A stretch of DNA of 6,528 nt from Acidobacteria bacterium UBA6911. Its GTDB lineage: Bacteria; Acidobacteriota; UBA6911. The stretch covers positions 1 to 6,528 of the forward strand of contig DKBB01000311.1 of assembly GCA_002451015.1 (NCBI GenBank), in the 5' to 3' direction. The position numbers and the translations under genes were made by a program. Shown piece after piece: positions 1 to 6,172 of this stretch. The notes under the pieces are model-generated. The model was not told the DNA's origin. It ran no database searches and saw only the letters and a list, made by a program, of their open reading frames with translations. The first letter of the stretch is position 1, and each line of letters opens with the position of its first letter.

Positions 1-1539
1 AAAGTAATTGTCGAAACCGACAAGAATCCGGGCCAGCCCGCGCCGTTGCAGCTTCGTTTCCACAGCTGGATCGTACCACCGGGATGAAAGCATCGGATCC
101 AGTGTGAAAGAGACGAACAGCGACACGAGAACTGCGAACGCAACCGTAATGCCGAATTCGTAGAAGAATCTCCCGACGATGCCTTTCATAAATGCAATGG
201 GCACAAACACGGCGATAATGGAGAAGGTCGTAGCCATCACAGCCAGCCCGATTTCGGATGTGCCTACCCGTGCCGCCTCAAAATGGTCGCGCCCGAACTG
301 CATGTGCCGGACAATGTTCTCCCGTACCACAATCGCATCGTCGATTAAAAGCCCGACCGAAAGCGACAGGCCCATAAGGGTCATAAAATTCAGGGAAAAT
401 CCCAGCATTTTCATGATTATGAAAGCGGAAATAATCGATACGGGCAGGGTCAGGCCGGTAATTACGGTACTGCGCCAGCTGTTTAGAAACAGGAAAACGA
501 TAAAAACGGTAAATATAGCCCCCAACACCAGTGCATTCTCGACGTCTTCTACCGACTCCTTGATAAATTGAGAGGAGTCTCTCACGACATTCAGTTTAGT
601 CTGCCCAGGCAACTCCCGGTTCATTATAGGCAGGGCTTTTTCGACCGCTTCCGCAACATCCACCGTGTTGCTTCCTGATTGTTTCCTTACCTCCAGTGCG
701 AGCGCACGTTTACCACTGATGAGAGCGAGCGTTCTCTGTTCTTCATAACCGTCTTCTATCCTGGCGACTTCGTGGAGATAGACTGGAACCCCCCCGATGT
801 TCTTCACGATCAGGTCCTGAAAAAGCTTCGGATCGACCAGTTTTCCTTCAATACGGACCAGTTCCTCCATCACCTCGTTGTGGACTTTGCCGGCCGGAAC
901 CTCCATATTGCCCCGCCGCAGCGCAAGGACTATATCCGGAACCGTCAATCCGTAAGCCTTCATCCTTTGGGGATCGATGTAAACCTGGATTTCACGGCGC
1001 TGCCCTCCCACGATTGTAAGAGATCCGACACCTTCAATTCCCTCAAGCCTTCGTTTGATCACCTTTTCAGTCAGTGTGGTGAGTTCTATGGGATCCAGCT
1101 GGGGTGACGAGACCGACAGTACAACAATCGGCAGGTCCGCCGGATCCAGACGTTCGATAACGGAATCCTCCACTCCCGTAGGAAAATCACGGCGCAGGGC
1201 ACTTATCTTGCTCCGCACTTCCTGTTCAGCCGTATGTATATCGGTGCCGAGTTCAAACTCGGTGATCACGATGGAAATGCCTTCTGTGGATGTGGAAGAT
1301 ATATGTCTCACTCCCTCTACGGGATTGATCGCCTCTTCAATTCTTTTGGTGACTTCGGTCTCGACTGTTTCGGGCGCGACCCCGGGATACTGCGTCTGGA
1401 CGGTCACTACAGGCATGTCCACATCCGGAAACAGATCGATCGGCAGTTCCCTGTACGAAAAAATGCCCAGGACGACCAGGGCTACCATCATCATGGTAGC
1501 GAAAACCGGCTGTTTTACGGAAAGGTCGGAAAGTATCAT
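1..1539 (-). CDS. RND-family efflux pump inner-membrane subunit, HAE1/AcrB-like (3' part outside window)
   Basis: Proton-driven inner-membrane transporter, the motor of a tripartite exporter. 513 codons are visible, about half of a usual RND pump of roughly 1,000-1,050 residues; the reading frame is open at the left edge. It starts MILSDLSVKQPVFA, the usual cytoplasmic lead into TM1 (about residues 13-30). The signature ELPIDLFPDVDMPVV (31-45) and QYPGVAPETVE (50-60) follow, then the first periplasmic porter region (to about 330). TM2-TM6 lie near 337-353, 361-380, 387-405, 432-452 and 462-482. TM4 carries GLLIDDAIVV, with the adjacent aspartates D400-D401 equivalent to the AcrB D407/D408 proton relay. 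The double Asp argues for the HAE (drug/hydrophobe) class rather than the heavy-metal class. The ATG lies 3 nt after the adaptor stop; a GGGGG run (1547-1551) is a weak ribosome site, so translational coupling is likely. The substrate cannot be read from the sequence. Confidence 0.95.
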   Translation of the reverse strand, partial: MILSDLSVKQPVFATMMMVALVVLGIFSYRELPIDLFPDVDMPVVTVQTQYPGVAPETVETEVTKRIEEAINPVEGVRHISSTSTEGISIVITEFELGTDIHTAEQEVRSKISALRRDFPTGVEDSVIERLDPADLPIVVLSVSSPQLDPIELTTLTEKVIKRRLEGIEGVGSLTIVGGQRREIQVYIDPQRMKAYGLTVPDIVLALRRGNMEVPAGKVHNEVMEELVRIEGKLVDPKLFQDLIVKNIGGVPVYLHEVARIEDGYEEQRTLALISGKRALALEVRKQSGSNTVDVAEAVEKALPIMNRELPGQTKLNVVRDSSQFIKESVEDVENALVLGAIFTVFIVFLFLNSWRSTVITGLTLPVSIISAFIIMKMLGFSLNFMTLMGLSLSVGLLIDDAIVVRENIVRHMQFGRDHFEAARVGTSEIGLAVMATTFSIIAVFVPIAFMKGIVGRFFYEFGITVAFAVLVSLFVSFTLDPMLSSRWYDPAVETKLQRRGLARILVGFDNYF

Positions 1540-1542
1540 CGG

Positions 1543-2718
1543 TTAGCCCCCGGAATCCACAGTATCGGAAATAATACGCACCTCAGTTCCATCTTTCAGG
1601 GACGGGCCCCTTTCCAGAACAACCCATTCCCCCTCCTTCAGGCCTTCCCGGACCCATATGCGATCCTGCCTGCTGTCTCCAATCAGGATGCGCCTGCGTT
1701 TTGCCTTCCCGTTTTCCACAATAAAAACATTGCCGTACTCCGATACGTTTTCTTCCGGAATCAGGGAATCTCTTGGAATAACCAGCACGTTCGTTTCCCT
1801 TGATGTTGTAATTTCGCCTCTTGCATACATACCGTCACGCAGTTCCATGTTCCTGTTTTCAACTTTAAGCTTGATTCTGACAGACCGGCTTTCCGCCTGG
1901 ATTGTCGGATTAATAGACGATACAACGCCCTCAAACCTTCTTTCGCCCCAGGTGGGTGTTGTAAAATCAGCCGTCTGCCCCAATCGTATGGAAGCAAGGT
2001 TGTAGGATGGGACCACGCACTCCAGTTCCAGCCGGCTGTTGTCGACCACGGTAAAAATGGAAATGCCCGGACTAAGCAAGGATCCGGCATCAAACCAGCG
2101 TTTCTGAACGTGCCCTGCGGCAGGAGCAAATATTTTGCAGTCCTTTAAAGCCTTTTCGGCTATTGCCAAAGTCGCTTCGGCCTGAGCGCACTGCGCTTGG
2201 GCAAGACCGACCTGCGAATCCGCTTCTTTCATCCCTGTAGCTGCCGCCTGATGATCCTTCTGGGTTATGCCACCGCTCTTCAGGAGATTATCCGCGCGTT
2301 CCTTCTCGGTCCTGGCGTATTCGGCCGATACCAGGGCCCTATCGAGGCCCGCTTTCGCCACCTTCAATACAGCCGCCGCCTGCTCATAGGCCAATCGGTA
2401 ATTCACCTCGTCTATTTCCGCCAGGAGCTGTCCTTTCCGGACCAGGTCCCCTTCGTGAACTAGAGTGGAGACAAGGCGTCCACCGACTTCCGGCTTCACA
2501 TCCACAGTCGAGAGAGTTCGGAGGCTGCCCGATACTGAGACGGTACGGATCCATTCAGTGCGTTCGACCGGTGCAGCTTTGATTGAGAGCACAACGTCAG
2601 CAGCAGACAAGGCTGTTTCCTCAGCTTTATCTTGCCAGAGGCCACTACAGCCCGACATACCGAGGACAGCGGCTGCCAAAGGCGGAATCAGCAAGAAACG
2701 TGACAATGGAATCTTCAC
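1543..2718 (-). CDS. RND efflux periplasmic adaptor (membrane fusion protein), lipoprotein
   Basis: Bridges the RND pump and the outer-membrane channel in the periplasm. 391 residues from GTG 2718. This start overlaps the channel stop as GTGA and has a GGGAGG ribosome site 7 nt upstream. A longer frame from TTG 2733 would place that ribosome site inside the gene. The N-terminus MKIPLSRFLLIPPLAAAV is a signal peptide ending in lipobox M-S-G-C (Cys24), so it is probably lipid-anchored like AcrA. Order: first lipoyl half-motif (about 74-103, VGGRLVSTLVHEGDLVRKGQ), alpha-helical hairpin (about 106-191), second lipoyl half (193-226, IFAPAAGHVQKRWFDAGSLL), beta-barrel (about 228-305, with RDGMYARGEI) and membrane-proximal domain (about 310-385, with VIPRDSLIP). 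The hairpin tip has R141-x3-L145-x6-T152, matching the spacing of the RLS channel-docking motif with Thr in place of Ser. Family assignment is firm; substrate is unknown. Confidence 0.95.
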   Translation of the reverse strand: MKIPLSRFLLIPPLAAAVLGMSGCSGLWQDKAEETALSAADVVLSIKAAPVERTEWIRTVSVSGSLRTLSTVDVKPEVGGRLVSTLVHEGDLVRKGQLLAEIDEVNYRLAYEQAAAVLKVAKAGLDRALVSAEYARTEKERADNLLKSGGITQKDHQAAATGMKEADSQVGLAQAQCAQAEATLAIAEKALKDCKIFAPAAGHVQKRWFDAGSLLSPGISIFTVVDNSRLELECVVPSYNLASIRLGQTADFTTPTWGERRFEGVVSSINPTIQAESRSVRIKLKVENRNMELRDGMYARGEITTSRETNVLVIPRDSLIPEENVSEYGNVFIVENGKAKRRRILIGDSRQDRIWVREGLKEGEWVVLERGPSLKDGTEVRIISDTVDSGG

Positions 2719-4076
2719 TTGTTTACCTCCCAATCCAGAATGGGACTACCCGAAGCCAGCCGCAACCGTGCCTTTGCCATCTCATAGGCATAAATGGCCA
2801 GGATCTGCATGTTTCGGGCCACGGCCAGCGCGGTCTGCGAATCCATGACATCCAGCGTTGTTGCTGCACCGTATTGATAATTGGCCTGCATCATTTCCAG
2901 AACCCTTTCCGCCTGGCTGACGCTCAAACGAGCGGCAGAAATGGCTTGTGCAGCGGACTGCATGTCGTCGTAAGCCTGCTTCACCTCAAGCCGGACATCA
3001 TTTTCATACTTCGCCAGTCGATACTCGGCAGCTCGTTGCCGGGCTGTAGCCTGAACGATCAATCCCGCCTTCCGACCGCTGTCGAATAAAGGAAGATTGA
3101 AATTGGCCGTGATGCTCCATCGCGAATAATCGTTGTCGAAAAAATTCTGGGGGCTGCGTACTGTGTAACCGACCTGACCATCGAGATCCACGCTCAGCTT
3201 TTTTTCAGCATTCGCCAGCGACAAGGTCAGGCGCGCCTGCTGTAGTTGGTGCCGCATGGCCTGCAGCGTCGGACGCCGTTGAAGGGAAAGAGCCTGTATC
3301 TCTTCCAGGCTTCCTACAATCCACGGATGATATTCCAGCTTTCCTTCAATTTCTGTCGGCGTCTCCAGGTCGACGACAATAAGGTTGTTCAACCTAGACC
3401 GGGCCAGTCGGATACGGTTGTCGGCTACAATTATTTCAGGCTCCATATTGGCAACGTTGACTTCGGATCTCAGGACGTCGACTTCCGTAGCCACCCCATT
3501 CTCAAAGCGGCTACGGGCCTGCTCCAGATGCTTTTGTCGCTGACTGTAATTTTCCCGCACGACGTCCCGGTTCGCTTCCGCGAGCAACAGATCGTGAAAA
3601 GCCTGAAAGACCATAAATGTCAACTGTTGAAGGACGGATTCCCTGTCGGATTTCTTTTCTTCCAGACTTTCTTCTGCCAGGTTCAGGGCGGTCCGCACTT
3701 TTCCTGCCTGATACAGCGGCTGCTTGACACTCACGCCCACATCGAACATGTTGTTCGCCCGAGGTACCAGCGCCGCTCTGAATTCCGGGGGCAGATCGTC
3801 AAAACTGGAACTGTTCAGGATACTGGGATCGCGAAGGCGAAGTCCGTACCCCTTCAGGGAAATCTGCGGAAAAGCGCCGGACCGTACTTCGGTTATCTTG
3901 CCCTCGAGTTCCGACAATTGCTCCATCGCGATATGGATGTCGGGATGTCGCTCCAGGGCCAGACTGACCGCCGTCTCCAGGCTCAAAGGCTGGCTTTCAT
4001 CCCAGGCCATTGCCGGAACCAGAAATACGGCGGCTATTGTGATACTTGCCGTAAATTGACGAATTAATAATCTCAT
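2715..4076 (-). CDS. TolC-like outer-membrane efflux channel (OEP family)
   Basis: Outer-membrane and periplasmic tunnel subunit, expected to be a homotrimer, through which the RND pump expels substrate. 453 residues from ATG 4076. This start has GAGGA 5 nt upstream, whereas the ATG at 4088 has no ribosome site. Signal peptide about 1-24 with cleavage after A-M-A, giving a mature start WDESQPLSLETAVSLAL. The two tandem OEP halves expected of the family are visible. Half one has QPLYQAGKVRTALNLAEE (about 119-136) and RFENGVATEVDVLRSE (190-205). Half two has NLPLFDSGRKAGL (327-339) and YQYGAATTLDVMDSQTAL (400-417). The long heptad-like helical stretches fit the TolC coiled coils. No N-terminal Cys lipobox is present, unlike the OprM/NodT lipoprotein type. 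It is the first of the three pump genes, follows tetR by 33 nt and overlaps the adaptor by 4 nt. Confidence 0.94.
   Translation of the reverse strand: MRLLIRQFTASITIAAVFLVPAMAWDESQPLSLETAVSLALERHPDIHIAMEQLSELEGKITEVRSGAFPQISLKGYGLRLRDPSILNSSSFDDLPPEFRAALVPRANNMFDVGVSVKQPLYQAGKVRTALNLAEESLEEKKSDRESVLQQLTFMVFQAFHDLLLAEANRDVVRENYSQRQKHLEQARSRFENGVATEVDVLRSEVNVANMEPEIIVADNRIRLARSRLNNLIVVDLETPTEIEGKLEYHPWIVGSLEEIQALSLQRRPTLQAMRHQLQQARLTLSLANAEKKLSVDLDGQVGYTVRSPQNFFDNDYSRWSITANFNLPLFDSGRKAGLIVQATARQRAAEYRLAKYENDVRLEVKQAYDDMQSAAQAISAARLSVSQAERVLEMMQANYQYGAATTLDVMDSQTALAVARNMQILAIYAYEMAKARLRLASGSPILDWEVNK
2726..2731 (-). promoter_or_regulatory. Ribosome binding site deciding the adaptor start
   Basis: GGGAGG on the minus strand, 7 nt before GTG 2718. 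It lies within the last codons of the channel gene and supports the GTG start over the in-frame TTG at 2733. The stop and start overlap as GTGA, a common arrangement for coupled translation. Confidence 0.8.
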
Positions 4077-4081
4077 CGGTT

Positions 4082-4086
4082 TCCTC
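4082..4086 (-). promoter_or_regulatory. Ribosome binding site deciding the channel start
   Basis: GAGGA on the minus strand, 5 nt before ATG 4076. It overlaps the upstream in-frame ATG at 4088, which itself lacks a purine-rich leader. This favours 4076 as the true start. Confidence 0.7.
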
Positions 4087-4090
4087 ATGG

Positions 4091-4107
4091 TTTACCGATC
4101 GGTATAA
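4091..4107. promoter_or_regulatory. Second TetR operator copy, between tetR and the channel gene
   Basis: The core TACCGATCGGTA (4093-4104) is a perfect 12-bp palindrome. The 16 bp at 4092-4107 read TTACCGATCGGTATAA, and compared in register with the palindrome before tetR, TTTACCGATCGGTATA (4091-4106) differs from TATACCGATCGGTATA at one position. It fills most of the 33-nt gap between the tetR stop and the channel start. Being a near-copy of the site at the tetR promoter, it is probably bound by the same TetR protein. No convincing -35 box is seen here; a weak TGTTATAC extended -10-like stretch overlaps the right arm. It may therefore repress a minor internal promoter or act as a roadblock to transcription entering the pump genes. 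Confidence 0.75.
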
Positions 4108-4109
4108 CA

Positions 4110-4685
4110 TTAATGAGTGGCCATTGGGGCTGGCAGGAGCAGGTCGATCAGCTCGCGGGCATTTTTCTTCGTAAGCGTGTTCTTTTCGGTAAAAAGAAAC
4201 TCGAGTATTTCAACGAGCATCACGCCCATGAGCGCTGTAGAGGTTAACTCCGGATCTTTCCGGACTTCATTTTCCTCTTCACCGCCGCGGATGCAGTCCG
4301 CTATGATCCCCCTTTCCTGAATGTACTCTTCGACAAAATTAAAGTACGGATACCCTTCCTCGGGAGAAAACATCATTCTGAAAATAAGTCTTATACTGTT
4401 TGTATCCCTTTTACAGTCGCTGAATTCCGAAGATACGAATTCTACCAATCGCTCCCGGACGGAGCCGCTGGATTTAGCCAACCGACGCAGGTTTTTCCTG
4501 GTATGGTCGAAAATATCGAGCATGAGCTCCTGGTACAGGTTCTCTTTGCTTTGAAAATGATAGTAAAGAACCGGCTTGGTTACTCCCGCCGCCTGGCATA
4601 TTTCACGGATAGAGCATCCGGCATAGCCTTTCTCCGCAAAAAGCTTCATGGCCGCATTGATGATGGTATCTCTGGCATTTTTCAT
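4110..4685 (-). CDS. TetR/AcrR-family transcriptional repressor of the efflux operon
   Basis: 191-residue cytoplasmic DNA-binding regulator, a normal length for TetR proteins, which act as dimers. The N-terminal domain (about 5-52) has the classic pattern: IINAAMKLFAEKGYAG, then the helix-turn-helix SIREICQAAGVTKPVLYYHF (25-44), then SKENLYQEL. The C-terminal part (about 55-185) is helical and divergent, as expected for a ligand-binding and dimerisation domain, so the inducer cannot be inferred. The start is fixed because the family motif begins only a few residues in and the next upstream ATG hits a stop at once. There is no recognisable ribosome site before ATG 4685. A palindrome overlapping its promoter and a second one after its stop suggest autorepression and control of the three downstream pump genes. 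Confidence 0.95.
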   Translation of the reverse strand: MKNARDTIINAAMKLFAEKGYAGCSIREICQAAGVTKPVLYYHFQSKENLYQELMLDIFDHTRKNLRRLAKSSGSVRERLVEFVSSEFSDCKRDTNSIRLIFRMMFSPEEGYPYFNFVEEYIQERGIIADCIRGGEEENEVRKDPELTSTALMGVMLVEILEFLFTEKNTLTKKNARELIDLLLPAPMATH

Positions 4686-4697
4686 AAGGAATGCATT

Positions 4698-4717
4698 ACT
4701 ATACCGATCGGTATAGT
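4698..4717. promoter_or_regulatory. TetR operator, perfect 20-bp palindrome
   Basis: ACTATACCGATCGGTATAGT equals its own reverse complement over all 20 bp, centred between 4707 and 4708. The core TACCGATCGGTA recurs at 4093-4104. It covers the -10 box and nearly all of the spacer of the promoter in front of tetR, so a bound dimer would block RNA polymerase. Position and symmetry fit the usual autoregulatory site of TetR-family repressors; binding itself is inferred. Confidence 0.88.
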
Positions 4718-4725
4718 TTAGTCAA
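4698..4725 (-). promoter_or_regulatory. Sigma70-like promoter of tetR and probably the efflux operon
   Basis: Minus-strand TTGACT (4725-4720), 16-bp spacer and TATAGT (4703-4698), each one or two bases from consensus. The upstream stretch 4726-4790 is very AT-rich and could help as an UP element. A start site 6-8 nt after the -10 box would fall near 4690-4692, leaving only about 5-7 nt before the tetR ATG. Confidence 0.75.
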
Positions 4726-4738
4726 TATATTTTCCCAT

Positions 4739-4779
4739 TTATTCTCGTATTAATAAATTTTTACATTAACTGAGAATAA
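4739..4779. repeat. AT-rich inverted repeat between gpsA and tetR
   Basis: TTATTCTC (4739-4746) pairs perfectly with GAGAATAA (4772-4779) across 25 nt. It lies in the AT-rich stretch upstream of the tetR promoter. It is not GC-rich and has no fitting T-tract for a gpsA terminator. It may be a site for another regulator or chance in AT-rich DNA. Confidence 0.3.
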
Positions 4780-4847
4780 TTTAAAGTTGACCGAGCAGTA
4801 TAGTGCGAATGAATATTAATACCCTGAAGTGCGGACGAGACCCTGCG

Positions 4848-5852
4848 TTATTCATTTCTCAGAGAGCGATCCATCAGATCCCGGATTGCGTTTTGCGGGG
4901 AGGTTTTATTCTGCAGAATGCGGTAAACCTGCTCTGTGATCGGCATTTCAACCTTTCGGACCTTGGCAAGTTCCACCGTTGCACCGGTCGTTTTCACCCC
5001 CTCTGCAACCGATTGGGTGGACTCGACAATTTCCTGCAGCCTTCTTCCCCTTCCCATCTGAATCCCGACACTGCGGTTTCTGCTCAGAGTCCCGGTGCAG
5101 GTAAGAACCAGGTCGCCCAGACCTGCCAACCCTGAAAGAGTTTCACTCCGCGCGCCGCAGGCGCAGCCCAGTCGGGAAATTTCCGCCAGGCCTCTTGTTA
5201 TCAGTGCAGACATTGGATTATGGCCCAGCCCGAGACCTTCGATGACTCCGGCGGCTATGGCAATGACATTTTTAACCGCTCCACCAATCTCTACGCCCAC
5301 AACATCCGCAGACGTATAAAGACGCAGCGTCCTGGAAGAAAAGTGTTCCTGGGCGGATTCCGCGACATCGGGATCCTGCGAGGCGACAACGACAGCCGTA
5401 GGGTGGCCGAGCGCAACTTCCAGGGCAAAGCTGGGACCGGACAGAACGGCTATTCGTGGAGAAAAACGTTTTTCCACAACGTTTCGAATCACCTCGCTCA
5501 TGCGCATCAGGCTTTTTTCTTCCAATCCCTTGGTCGCGCTTACCAGTATCATTCCCGGCTGAAGAAACGGAAGCATACTCTCGTAAAGGGAACGGCATAC
5601 GTGGGAAGGCATGACGGTGAGGACGTATTGAACTCCACGGATCGCTTCAGCCATATCCGTTGTCGGCCGGATTGTTTCCGAAAGCTTCATGCCGGGAAGG
5701 TAGGTCCTGTTTTCCCTGGTTGAAAGAATGAGATCGACAACCTCTCGTTCATAAGCCCATAGGCGCACTTCATGGTTTAATCCGGCCAGGGATTGCGCCA
5801 GCGCGGTTCCCCAGCTGCCCGCGCCGATAACTGCAATCAAGGTTTTTTCCAA
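4848..5852 (-). CDS. gpsA: NAD(P)H-dependent glycerol-3-phosphate dehydrogenase
   Basis: Cytoplasmic enzyme that reduces dihydroxyacetone phosphate to sn-glycerol 3-phosphate, the backbone for phospholipid synthesis. 334 residues from TTG 5852, the usual family length. A GAGG ribosome site lies 8 nt upstream, and the nucleotide-binding strand begins at once: MEKTLIAVIGAGSWGTALA, with GxGxxG at 10-15. An upstream TTG at 5924 would add 24 residues with no family resemblance. Other family marks: SATKGLE (105-111, Lys108), LSGPSFA (137-143), GGAVKNVIAIAAG (190-202, with the likely catalytic Lys194), GLAGLGDLVLTCTG (241-254) and SRNRSVG (257-263), which belong to the C-terminal helical substrate-binding domain. 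It ends 162 bp before the tetR start on the same strand with no clear terminator between, but has no functional link to the efflux genes that I can see. All key residues seem present. Confidence 0.97.
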   Translation of the reverse strand: MEKTLIAVIGAGSWGTALAQSLAGLNHEVRLWAYEREVVDLILSTRENRTYLPGMKLSETIRPTTDMAEAIRGVQYVLTVMPSHVCRSLYESMLPFLQPGMILVSATKGLEEKSLMRMSEVIRNVVEKRFSPRIAVLSGPSFALEVALGHPTAVVVASQDPDVAESAQEHFSSRTLRLYTSADVVGVEIGGAVKNVIAIAAGVIEGLGLGHNPMSALITRGLAEISRLGCACGARSETLSGLAGLGDLVLTCTGTLSRNRSVGIQMGRGRRLQEIVESTQSVAEGVKTTGATVELAKVRKVEMPITEQVYRILQNKTSPQNAIRDLMDRSLRNE

Positions 5853-5860
5853 CTCTGAGT

Positions 5861-5864
5861 CCTC
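5861..5864 (-). promoter_or_regulatory. Ribosome binding site deciding the gpsA start
   Basis: GAGG on the minus strand, 8 nt before TTG 5852. Together with the GxGxxG motif at residue 10, this supports the rare TTG start over the longer frame. Confidence 0.65.
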
Positions 5865-5896
5865 GCTCCAATATTTCGCATTCGTTTTAATCCATA

Positions 5897-5924
5897 AGCA
5901 TAACTTTCTGCTGAAAAATGACAA
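5897..5924 (-). promoter_or_regulatory. Candidate sigma70 promoter of gpsA
   Basis: Minus-strand TTGTCA (5924-5919), 16-bp spacer and TATGCT (5902-5897). The -35 box is close to consensus and the -10 box matches 4 of 6. A transcript would start near 5890, about 38 nt before the TTG start. This is a pattern match only. Confidence 0.45.
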
Positions 5925-5938
5925 TAGGTATGTATAAC

Positions 5939-5998
5939 AACGTGGAACGTTGAAGGTTGAATGCTAAAAACAAAAGGATCGTTGCACGTTGAACGACT
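5939..5998. repeat. Degenerate heptamer repeats, unit AACGTTG, two blocks
   Basis: Block one (5939-5966) reads in 7-base steps AACGTGG, AACGTTG, AAGGTTG, AATGCTA. After 11 A-rich bases, block two (5978-5998) reads ATCGTTG, CACGTTG, AACGACT. The register of seven and the shared consensus suggest one decayed heptamer array. Similar short arrays are, as far as I recall, scattered between genes in Desulfobacterota genomes. No coding potential is seen. Confidence 0.6.
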
Positions 5999-6026
5999 TC
6001 TGGTTACCGGATTCTGTTTGTTCAAA

Positions 6027-6047
6027 GGGCGAACACAAGGTTCGCCC
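6027..6047. repeat. Inverted repeat GGGCGAAC / GTTCGCCC
   Basis: Perfect 8-bp GC-rich arms (6027-6034 and 6040-6047) around the 5-nt loop ACAAG. No T-run follows on either strand, and the site lies between two divergent gene starts, so a terminator is unlikely. The sequence has the look of a dispersed intergenic palindromic element of the REP kind; whether it recurs in this genome cannot be seen here. Confidence 0.55.
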
Positions 6048-6098
6048 CTGCCGTCACCTATCGCCTCTTTCAATTCAGGCTGCGGTCTATCTCCATTC

Positions 6099-6126
6099 TT
6101 CTGACTTCCGGCTCCCGGCTTCTGGC
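6099..6126. repeat. Degenerate heptamer repeats, unit TTCYGGC
   Basis: Four steps of seven: TTCTGAC, TTCCGGC, TCCCGGC, TTCTGGC. A fifth, poorer unit TCCATTC precedes at 6092-6098. The unit differs from the AACGTTG blocks 100 bp away, but the seven-base period is the same. The array abuts the AT-rich stretch before the rhomboid gene. Confidence 0.6.
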
Positions 6127-6130
6127 TTTA

Positions 6131-6141
6131 TATAGTATATT
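6131..6141 (+). promoter_or_regulatory. Possible -10 region of the rhomboid gene
   Basis: TATAGT (6131-6136) and the overlapping TATATT (6136-6141) are good -10 matches in an otherwise GC-rich stretch. No acceptable -35 box lies 16-18 bp upstream, where the heptamer array sits, so this is tentative. Confidence 0.3.
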
Positions 6142-6172
6142 GGTGGTCAGGAAATTTTTCGAAGAGGATGGG

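Larger units (their letters stand above)
5853..6172. other. Divergent intergenic region between gpsA and the rhomboid gene
   Basis: 320 bp without a supportable gene. It contains the gpsA leader and candidate promoter on the right-to-left side, two AACGTTG heptamer blocks, one perfect inverted repeat (6027-6047), a second heptamer array (6099-6126) and the AT-rich -10-like stretch and ribosome site of the rhomboid gene. Minus-strand open frames crossing it read through these repeats and resemble no family. Confidence 0.7.

Noticed and set aside
679..1803. Plus-strand open frames (679-1107, 1055-1546, 1234-1803)
   Set aside because: They lie antisense to the RND pump and adaptor genes, whose minus-strand products match known families throughout. 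The plus-strand products resemble no family.
3246..4067. Plus-strand open frame of 273 codons
   Set aside because: Fully antisense to the TolC-like channel gene, with a composition-driven product and no recognisable motif or supporting context.
4739..4847. Terminator after gpsA
   Set aside because: I looked for a GC-rich hairpin plus T-run after the gpsA stop and found only an AT-rich inverted repeat with a long loop.
5220..5723. Plus-strand open frame of 167 codons
   Set aside because: Antisense to the conserved core of gpsA; no recognisable domain.
6027..6047. Rho-independent terminator
   Set aside because: The stem is good but no T-tract follows on either strand, and no gene ends nearby.
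5837..6073. Minus-strand open frame of 78 codons upstream of gpsA
   Set aside because: Reads through the heptamer repeats and inverted repeat and overlaps the gpsA start; product has no family resemblance.
5939..6126. CRISPR array
   Set aside because: Units are only 7 bases, directly adjacent, degenerate and without spacers; no cas genes are nearby.
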